Below, piece by piece: positions 33,498 to 39,577 of a stretch of 39,577 nt of DNA. The translations under genes and the position numbers were made by a program. The notes beneath the pieces were generated by a model. That model was not told the origin of the DNA. It saw nothing but the letters and a program-made list of their open reading frames with translations, and ran no database searches. How positions within the stretch are numbered: position 1 is the stretch's first letter; each line of letters begins with the position of its first letter. Origin of the DNA: Bacteroidales bacterium. GTDB lineage: Bacteria; Bacteroidota; Bacteroidia; Bacteroidales; UBA1402. The stretch spans positions 1-39,577 of the forward strand of contig JAQUTN010000005.1 of the NCBI GenBank assembly GCA_028694375.1, given 5' to 3'.

Positions 33498-35452
33498 CCT
33501 TGTGTGGTATTAGCTGACATTACTTTGATTATTTGTTTTATCCGAAGTATCTCAGCAACACTCATGGCAAAGGAGACAGCACCTCTTCCCTTGTAGGGAG
33601 GATTGCCATCGTAAAGTTCTGAGATAGTGCCTATACCTCTGTCGGTCAGATCGTCTTCAAAACCATAAATAATGCGTTCCGCAAAGTCGAGTCCCCTGAT
33701 TTTATGAATTTTCAGATAAGCTTCAATATATGGTCCGATCAGCCAGGCCCAGGCGGTTCCCTGATGATAAGCCCAGGTCCTGCGGTTTTCGGATCCTTCG
33801 AATATGGGATTATATCCTGAACTTTTTGGGCTGAGGGTGCGCAAACCCTTAGGGGTGAGCAATTCCTTAGTGACTATATCCAGTACCTGCTTTTTTTGCA
33901 TCCTGTCCAAGGGAGAATAATCCAGTGATACAGCAAAAATCTGGTTAGGGCGTACACTCCAATCTACTGTTTTCCCATCCACAAAATCGTATAAATAACC
34001 GAAATCATTGCGGAAAGTTTCAATAAAAGAATCTCCGGCCTTCTGTGCAAGTTCTGAATATTGGGCTTGCAATTCCGATTTTCCGGTCAAGCCTGCCATC
34101 TCTGAGGCAAAGCAAAGTGCATTATACCACAGCGCATTAAATTCAACCAAATAACCGGTTCTTGGCACCAGAGCTTTGCCGTACATGGTAGAATTCATCC
34201 AGCTCACTGGCTGTTCTTTGCCTTTAGTAAAGAGCAAACCGTTATTGTGCAAAATAAGCTTCTCGTGATTTTTATTAATTATAAAATCGAGGCTGTCAAA
34301 AAGAAGTTTATTGTAATTCTCAGCGCATTTTTCAGCTCCCTGGTCTTTAGCATATTGTTGAACAGCCCATATCACCCACAACAAAACATCGGGGGCATCA
34401 ATTTCGGTAATAGCACAATCGGCTGCTTTGTGCTCCATGAAATTTCTAAGACTTTTTTCGCCGGTTTTCATTATAGCCTCAAACAAACCGGGATTTCCTG
34501 CAGCAAGGGTACAACCGGGAAGAGACACAAACATATCTCTGGCCCGGCATTCAAACCAGGGATATCCTGCCAAGAGGTAGCGTTGTCCGTCGGAATGCTT
34601 ATTGTAAAACTGGTAGGCAGCATTCTTTAAGCTATTGGTAAAACTGCTTCTTGGTGTGCGAAGTGCCTTTTCTTCATCAAACATTTTCCGCATAGCCGTA
34701 GGTTGGATAGCTGAAATACCGGCCGAAAAATATACACTTTCGCCTTTTTTTATGGCTAATTCAAAACAACCGGGAACATACAGATCTTCTTTGAAGTCAT
34801 AGCCTCTCTCCTGCTCTTTCATATACTCAACATTCCTGTACCAATCGGGAGAATACTGAAATTCATTTTTCGCAGATAGTTGCATATGCAATTCAGGATA
34901 ACCATTGTAAAGACATAGTTTAATTCCTTTGTCGATAAGCTGAAAATCTTTATTAATGTAGTTGTTTTCCCGGCAGAGATCATTTATGCTGCGAAATGCC
35001 AGAAAAGGCTTCAATCTGATCATGGTGGGAGAATGTGCTTCGAGCAGAGTATACTTTATCAGGATGCGGTTTTCGTGCGAAACAAATATTTTTTCTTTAG
35101 AAAGAATTACCCCTCCCACACGATATATTGTCGAAGGATTGGAATCACATTCAAACTCCCGAATGTATTTATGTCCCTGAGGGCTGTAATTATCCCCTTC
35201 ATATTTGTGTAAACCAAGATTGAATTCTGCTCCGTGTTGAATGACAGTGGTATCCAAAGACGAAACAAGCACATGATTTTTTCCGTCCAGTTCCGGCACG
35301 GGAATAACCAGCAAACCATGGTACTTTCTGGTATTGCAATCAACTATAGTAGAATAGCTGTAAGCTCCCGATTTGTTTGTTTGCAGCAATTCTTTGGTTA
35401 ACGATTGCTGCAAGTTGACCATAAGGGCTTTGTCAAATTTCAAATAGGTCAT
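33494..35452 (-). CDS. Amylo-alpha-1,6-glucosidase-type glycogen debranching enzyme
   Basis: 652 residues. An N-terminal beta-rich domain (about 1-260; YSYSTIVDCNTRKYHGLLV near the start) is followed by an (alpha/alpha)6 barrel (about 275-652) of the GDE C-terminal family: AGYPWFECRARDMF (295-308), TEIDAPDVLLWVIW (349-362), VSWMN (416-420), TGYLVEFNALWYNAL (432-446) and AYHQGTAWAWLIGPYIEAYL. It should remove alpha-1,6 glucose stubs left in glycogen. The Asn420 in WMN stands where bacterial and eukaryotic homologues have Asp (WMD), from memory. First gene of the cluster. Confidence 0.88.
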   Translation of the reverse strand: MTYLKFDKALMVNLQQSLTKELLQTNKSGAYSYSTIVDCNTRKYHGLLVIPVPELDGKNHVLVSSLDTTVIQHGAEFNLGLHKYEGDNYSPQGHKYIREFECDSNPSTIYRVGGVILSKEKIFVSHENRILIKYTLLEAHSPTMIRLKPFLAFRSINDLCRENNYINKDFQLIDKGIKLCLYNGYPELHMQLSAKNEFQYSPDWYRNVEYMKEQERGYDFKEDLYVPGCFELAIKKGESVYFSAGISAIQPTAMRKMFDEEKALRTPRSSFTNSLKNAAYQFYNKHSDGQRYLLAGYPWFECRARDMFVSLPGCTLAAGNPGLFEAIMKTGEKSLRNFMEHKAADCAITEIDAPDVLLWVIWAVQQYAKDQGAEKCAENYNKLLFDSLDFIINKNHEKLILHNNGLLFTKGKEQPVSWMNSTMYGKALVPRTGYLVEFNALWYNALCFASEMAGLTGKSELQAQYSELAQKAGDSFIETFRNDFGYLYDFVDGKTVDWSVRPNQIFAVSLDYSPLDRMQKKQVLDIVTKELLTPKGLRTLSPKSSGYNPIFEGSENRRTWAYHQGTAWAWLIGPYIEAYLKIHKIRGLDFAERIIYGFEDDLTDRGIGTISELYDGNPPYKGRGAVSFAMSVAEILRIKQIIKVMSANTTQG

Positions 35453-35675
35453 ATCAGTACTGTTTTGTGGATTGCGATTAATGATCCGCCTGAGTAATGA
35501 GTCTGGTAATTATGCAATAAAAACAACAGACGAAGATAGTTTTTTTTTGGTAATTCCCGGTTACAATGTCTTAAAATTTAAGACAAAAACTATATGTTTT
35601 ACGTCATCATTTGAGAGGTTTTCGGGCAGTTTTTGCTTTATCGCGGGGATATTGTTGGCTATTGAAGAATTTTAG

Positions 35676-35683
35676 TATTTTTG
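35676..35683 (+). promoter_or_regulatory. Promoter -7 box (TATTTTTG) of the Wzz-like gene
   Basis: Exact TAnnTTTG match with TTG at 35652-35657 at a roughly suitable distance (18-21 bases). It lies 39 bases before the ATG at 35723 and excludes the longer frame starting at 35681. Confidence 0.6.
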
Positions 35684-35722
35684 TATTCGCATTTTATACA
35701 TTTACTCACGACACTGTTTACT

Positions 35723-36715
35723 ATGGAAAAACAACAAAAGGAACTCAATCTTTCAGAACTGCTGGTGCTTTTATTCAAAGGCATCGGTAATATGATCAAG
35801 TGGCTGTGGAATCTTTTTATACAAGCATTGCGCCTGAGTTACCAAAAAAAATGGATTATTCTTGGATTCATCGTAGCCGGTCTTGTTTGGGGATATTTTG
35901 CTTCTACACCCGACAAACAGGTTCACAAAGCTGCCATAACCATCAACACCTTAATTAAAGGCAGTCACTACAGCAAAGATTTTATCAAAACCCTGAATGC
36001 CGATTGCGGAAAAAAAGACCGTGGCGATTTAGCCAAAAAGCTGAACATTACAAAAGAGGAAGCAGAAAAAATTGTCGCCATGGAATCCTACTATATTGTT
36101 GATGTGGGTGATGACGACATACTGGATCAGGTCGATTACAAAGAGCACTTTAAGGGCGACACCATCAATACATGGAGTAAAAATTTCTTATATGTAGAAA
36201 TCTTTTCCAAAGACGAAAAATCATTCCCGGCCATCCGAGACGGTATTGTCTATGCCCTAAATAACGATATTTCTGTTCAAAAAGAAAAATTATTCATGGC
36301 AGAAATCTATACGGGTTGGGTTTCCATGGTCGATGATGAATTGGTTAAAATCAATGATTTGCAATCAAAACTATTTGCCGAAGATGTAAGCAATGTCACC
36401 TCTTTGAGTTTAAGGCAAAAGCCCAAGGAACAACGTTCTGACCCCAATATAATGACCGTGCTGGGTGAATCAAAAGTACAAATGTTCACCGAAGACAAAA
36501 TCTACACTATGGGTGTTTTGAACAGCCATAAACGCTTGGTTAAAGAACTTGAGGAAGGCTCAATTAGGGTTGATTTACCCATTTTATACCTGGGCATATC
36601 GAACCCCCGATACAAAGTGATGATAATCCGGGCCTTCCTGGGCTACCTGCTGGGCTTGGGGCTCTGCGCCTACCTGGTAAACCGCAAAAAGATTCTTGCT
36701 TTTCTGGAAGCATAA
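35723..36715 (+). CDS. Orphan Wzz-like chain-length determinant family membrane protein
   Basis: 330 residues. Hydrophobic segments at about 44-60 (IILGFIVAGLVWGYFAS) and near the C-terminus (about 305-322, AFLGYLLGLGLCAYLV) flank a large, mostly helical domain (about 62-300), the two-helix layout of Wzz/PCP proteins. Short cytoplasmic N-terminus with LLVLLFKGIGNMIKWLWN, an amphipathic helix. A PxxPxxPxxP-type motif of the second helix was not obvious. No polymerase, flippase or glycosyltransferases for surface polysaccharide lie next to it. A Wzz-like fold is my best reading; function is not proven. Confidence 0.6.
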   Translation: MEKQQKELNLSELLVLLFKGIGNMIKWLWNLFIQALRLSYQKKWIILGFIVAGLVWGYFASTPDKQVHKAAITINTLIKGSHYSKDFIKTLNADCGKKDRGDLAKKLNITKEEAEKIVAMESYYIVDVGDDDILDQVDYKEHFKGDTINTWSKNFLYVEIFSKDEKSFPAIRDGIVYALNNDISVQKEKLFMAEIYTGWVSMVDDELVKINDLQSKLFAEDVSNVTSLSLRQKPKEQRSDPNIMTVLGESKVQMFTEDKIYTMGVLNSHKRLVKELEEGSIRVDLPILYLGISNPRYKVMIIRAFLGYLLGLGLCAYLVNRKKILAFLEA

Positions 36716-36717
36716 TT

Positions 36718-36756
36718 TTTTCGGGCAGTCAGTATCAATTACCGACTGCCCGAAAA
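36718..36756. terminator. 13-bp inverted repeat between convergent genes (possible bidirectional terminator)
   Basis: TTTTCGGGCAGTC (36718-36730) and GACTGCCCGAAAA (36744-36756) are perfectly complementary around a 13-base loop. It lies just past the Wzz-like stop codon and 44 bases before the end of the convergent hexomutase gene. The hairpin lacks a long downstream T tract in either direction, so termination is likely but not certain. Confidence 0.55.
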
Positions 36757-36800
36757 GCATAGCAGAGCTGTATTATTGTGACAGCCTGTTAATAATGACT

Positions 36801-38552
36801 CTACAAACCAAGAGATTTCATTATCTCTTTGAATTTTTCTTCGGCCAATTTGCATTTGGCTGAATAATCTGAGCGTGATCTCAGTACATCACGGACCTCA
36901 ATATAAAACTTAATTTTAGGCTCTGTTCCCGAAGGACGGATGGACACTTTAGTTCCGTCCAGGCTGAAATATTGCAAAACATTAGAGGTTTCCGGCATTT
37001 TAAGATCAAAACATTCTTCGCTTTTTGGCTTACATGCTTTCAGACTCATATAATCTTTAACCAGAATGACCGGAGAACCCGCCAGTTCATTCACCGGTTT
37101 GGATCTAAAATTTTCCATCATGAGCTTAATTTGCTCTGCCCCGGATTTCCCCTTTTTAACGACAGAAATGCCTTTTTCTCTCGAAAATCCGTATTCCATA
37201 TAGATGTCCAGCAACAATTCATACAGGCTTTTCCCCTGGTCTTTGGCCCACGCAAGTATTTCGGCCATCAAAGCACAGGACGAAACAGCGTCTTTGTCAC
37301 GCACAAAATCTTCGGGCAGAAAGCCGTAACTTTCTTCCCCGCCGCCTATATATTGCCGTGTGCCTTCAAATTCTCTTATTATGGCTGCTATCCATTTGAA
37401 GCCGGTATAAGTGTCAAACATATCTACCCCTTGCCTGTCGGCAATTTCTTTTATCAATTCGGTAGTAACTATTGTTTTAACAATATACTCTTTGCCACTT
37501 TCCAACATTCCCAGCTCGGAACGTCTTTTAATTAAATAATAGATAAAAATAAGGGCCGTCTGGTGTCCGTTGACCAGAATCCATTCTTCGCGGTCGTTTT
37601 TGACAGCTATGCCCAAGCGGTCGGCATCGGGATCGGAAGCCATTACAATATCGGCATCTACCTCGGCTGCTTTTTTCAATGCCAGCGATAAAGCGGCCGG
37701 CTCTTCGGGATTGGGCGAAATCACCGTGGGAAAGTCTCCGCTGACTACATCCTGTTCGGGCACATTGATGATATTTTTAAAACCAAAAGCCCTGAGGCAG
37801 GCAGGAATAATTCTGACACCGGTACCGTGGATAGGGGTGTAAACAATTTTTAGATCTTCGTGTTTTCGAATAGCCCCGGGAGATAAAGATATGGTTTTAA
37901 TTTTTTTGATGTATTCTTCGTCAATCTCGGCACCAATCAGCCGGATAAGCTTTTTATTTCCCTCAAAGCTAATAGAGCTGACATCCTTGATTGCCTGTAC
38001 CTCGTCAATAATATTGCTATCGTGGGGAGCCACCACCTGAGCCCCGTCATCCCAATAAGCTTTGTAGCCGTTGTATTCTTTGGGATTGTGCGAGGCGGTT
38101 AAAATAATTCCGCTTTGACATTTTAGATGACGTATGGCAAAAGACACTTCGGGTGTGGGACGTAAATCCTCGAATAAGTAAACATAAATGCCGTTGGCTG
38201 AAAAAATATCGGCACAGATTTCGGCAAACAAGCGGCTGTTGTTTCTGCAATCATGCCCGATTACTACAGAAATTCGCGGTAAATGGCCAAAAGATTTATT
38301 CAGGTAATTGGCCAAACCCTGAGTGGCAGCTCCAACCGTATACCGATTCATCCTGTTACTCCCGGGACCCATTATCCCGCGCAGTCCGCCAGTACCAAAC
38401 TCAAGATCTTTGTAAAAACATTCAATTAATTCTGTTTTGTCTTCCTTATCAAGCATAGCCTGAACCGCTGTCCTGGTTTGCACATCGTAAGCCTCAGTCA
38501 GCCAACTCTGAGCCTTGGCTGTGACTTCTTTTATCAACTGTATATTTTCCAT
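36801..38552 (-). CDS. Alpha-D-phosphohexomutase (phosphoglucomutase/phosphomannomutase)
   Basis: 583 residues, the long bacterial PGM form. The four sites are intact: phosphoserine loop TASHNP with Ser154, Mg site DPDADRLG (Asp307, Asp309, Asp311), sugar-binding GEESYG (405-410) and phosphate-binding RPSGTEPKI near residue 555. It interconverts hexose-1-P and hexose-6-P; glucose versus mannose is not separable, but the glycogen cluster nearby favours glucose-1-P. It ends 44 bases from the inverted repeat and starts 12 bases after the partial gene below, so both are probably in one transcript. Confidence 0.95.
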   Translation of the reverse strand: MENIQLIKEVTAKAQSWLTEAYDVQTRTAVQAMLDKEDKTELIECFYKDLEFGTGGLRGIMGPGSNRMNRYTVGAATQGLANYLNKSFGHLPRISVVIGHDCRNNSRLFAEICADIFSANGIYVYLFEDLRPTPEVSFAIRHLKCQSGIILTASHNPKEYNGYKAYWDDGAQVVAPHDSNIIDEVQAIKDVSSISFEGNKKLIRLIGAEIDEEYIKKIKTISLSPGAIRKHEDLKIVYTPIHGTGVRIIPACLRAFGFKNIINVPEQDVVSGDFPTVISPNPEEPAALSLALKKAAEVDADIVMASDPDADRLGIAVKNDREEWILVNGHQTALIFIYYLIKRRSELGMLESGKEYIVKTIVTTELIKEIADRQGVDMFDTYTGFKWIAAIIREFEGTRQYIGGGEESYGFLPEDFVRDKDAVSSCALMAEILAWAKDQGKSLYELLLDIYMEYGFSREKGISVVKKGKSGAEQIKLMMENFRSKPVNELAGSPVILVKDYMSLKACKPKSEECFDLKMPETSNVLQYFSLDGTKVSIRPSGTEPKIKFYIEVRDVLRSRSDYSAKCKLAEEKFKEIMKSLGL

Positions 38553-38564
38553 ACTCTTTTGGCT

Positions 38565-39577
38565 TTATTCTGCATTAAACTTCCATTCTCTATAACTTTC
38601 GTTGCCACACTTATCTTTCAGATAAATCTTCAGAATGTTGTCCACCGGCAACAAATGAATCCGCTTATCTTTAAGATCGGCTGTCAGAGTATTGGTTTTG
38701 TAATCGTATTCAAACAAAGCCCATTTACCGTTGATTGTACACCTGTAAGTCTCTAAACCCGATTCGTCGTCACGGATAAGTATGCGAATTAAAGAATTTT
38801 TTTGATTCTTTTCAAGTTGAGGGAGAAATATTTTTGGGGGCAGGCTGTCGCTTAATACTGTATAGCTCCCTAAGTTCGATATATAGCCTTCCATAAAACC
38901 CTTAGTGTAGCTTGCCTCTATGTATTCCGTCTTATTATCCGGCGATATTCCTGCCAGGTAATAGTGGTTCTTCTCCCATAATATATCGTCGTTAATCCTT
39001 ACACGGATAAAGGCAGCTTTATGCAGCGGAACGGTGGAATGATGTATAAGATGCAGTCCTGAGTAGAAGCGATAATTGTCAAACCCGGTATTCTCAACTT
39101 TCTCCGGAGGAATATATTCGTATTCAAAGGCTAGATTATTATAAAAAGAGGCTGCCGGAAACTCTAAATAAATATTTTCGGAAGCATAGGTGTTCTTGTA
39201 ATCGGGATAAAAAACCAGCATAGCAGTGTCCTCCCGGGGAATAGTCATTTGTCTGGCCTGCAAGCTAAATTCAAATTCTGTTTTATTGCCCGAAATGTCG
39301 TATAATTCATACAGAAAATGATATTCTTGCTCTTGATTTATTTCCACATAACCATTGTTGATCTTAAGCGGATAAATATCCAGCTCATTGAATGGCTCTA
39401 AATAAGATTTCATAATCCAGGAACGGTTTTGCACCCACTCTCCGTAATCGACCAGAGCATTCAGGTAACGGCTTTCGTCGAAAGAAAAGCGGCTGTTGTC
39501 TTGTTGAAATATTTCTTCTCCGTTCAGGAATAAGCGAATACGACTCAAACCATACAAATTACTGGTGCCGTTCATGT
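38565..39577 (-). CDS. C-terminal region of an M23-type peptidoglycan peptidase (5' end outside window)
   Basis: At least 336 residues, open at the right edge, so the N-terminal part, including any zinc site (HxxxD...HxH), is not visible. The beginning (LYGLSRIRLFLNGEEIF, then SFDESRYLNALVDYGEW) matches the linker and C-terminal beta-rich domain of the long Bacteroidota M23 peptidases as I recall them. The rest is an all-beta, Tyr/Asn/Lys-rich region. Two or more Ig-like units are plausible. If the assignment holds, the complete protein trims cell-wall peptides. The assignment rests on memory of this C-terminal domain alone and is moderate. Confidence 0.6.
   Translation of the reverse strand, partial: MNGTSNLYGLSRIRLFLNGEEIFQQDNSRFSFDESRYLNALVDYGEWVQNRSWIMKSYLEPFNELDIYPLKINNGYVEINQEQEYHFLYELYDISGNKTEFEFSLQARQMTIPREDTAMLVFYPDYKNTYASENIYLEFPAASFYNNLAFEYEYIPPEKVENTGFDNYRFYSGLHLIHHSTVPLHKAAFIRVRINDDILWEKNHYYLAGISPDNKTEYIEASYTKGFMEGYISNLGSYTVLSDSLPPKIFLPQLEKNQKNSLIRILIRDDESGLETYRCTINGKWALFEYDYKTNTLTADLKDKRIHLLPVDNILKIYLKDKCGNESYREWKFNAE

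Noticed and set aside
35472-35675. 67-codon plus-strand frame between the debranching enzyme and the Wzz-like gene
   Set aside because: It lies in the divergent promoter region, is Phe/Ser-rich with no motif, and has no promoter of its own.
1-39577. CRISPR arrays, insertion sequences, phage or defence genes
   Set aside because: No direct-repeat arrays, transposase motifs, terminal repeats or recognised defence domains were seen by eye on either strand.

Overview
This window looks like a chromosome segment from an anaerobic member of the Bacteroidota, most likely Bacteroidales. The evidence is many promoter boxes of the TAnnTTTG type with few Shine-Dalgarno sites, a lipoprotein-type BamA/TamA homologue (TamL), a DUF4296 lipoprotein next to lspA, a DksA-like protein without its zinc cysteines, a long isoleucyl-tRNA synthetase, and a three-gene glycogen/maltodextrin cluster (debranching enzyme, glycosyltransferase, GH57). 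No transposase, phage gene, CRISPR array or rRNA was seen. The only RNA gene found is tRNA-Arg(UCU).

Layout. 1-4.8 kb is fermentative: the end of a glycyl-radical activase, a glycyl-radical enzyme very like trans-4-hydroxy-L-proline dehydratase (HypD), and a convergent single-chain ADP-forming acyl-CoA synthetase. 4.9-10.2 kb holds an Xaa-Pro aminopeptidase, a small DUF6132-like membrane protein, a lipoprotein built of three similar beta-helix units, a FabK/nitronate monooxygenase-type flavoprotein with an apparently leaderless mRNA, tRNA-Arg and a cold-shock protein. 10.2-20.2 kb is envelope and translation housekeeping: TamL, a SpoU methyltransferase, DUF4296 lipoprotein, LspA, DksA-like protein, IleS, TrmN6-like methyltransferase, a small membrane protein and a DivIC/FtsB-like protein. 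20.3-24.9 kb is replication plus riboflavin: dnaX, ribH, a membrane-anchored TPR protein, recF and a DUF721/DciA-like gene. 24.9-30.8 kb holds MarC, a cyclic-nucleotide-binding-fold protein lacking a DNA-binding domain, an M3 peptidase, dCMP deaminase, an S41 peptidase and 5-formyl-THF cyclo-ligase. 30.8-39.6 kb holds the glycogen cluster, an orphan Wzz-like membrane protein, an alpha-D-phosphohexomutase and the C-terminal part of an M23-type peptidase that runs off the window.

How the genes fit together. The debranching enzyme, glycosyltransferase and GH57 protein form a tight operon (4-nt overlap, then 17-nt gap) and plausibly act on intracellular glycogen, with the nearby phosphohexomutase joining glucose-1-P to glucose-6-P. 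lspA with two lipoprotein genes and TamL is an envelope-biogenesis neighbourhood. HypD-type chemistry removes water from hydroxyproline (collagen-derived substrate), and the Xaa-Pro and M3 peptidases could supply imino acids, but that link is inference from proximity only.

Most of the window is ordinary core genome and I saw no convincing new multi-gene system. Best second looks: an Asp-to-Asn change at the presumed acid/base position of the GH57 protein, a similar Asn in the debranching enzyme, the three-unit beta-helix lipoprotein with a C6-AA-G6 dyad upstream of its promoter, the cNMP-fold protein without a DNA-binding domain, the orphan Wzz-like protein, and the leaderless flavoprotein mRNA behind a hairpin.
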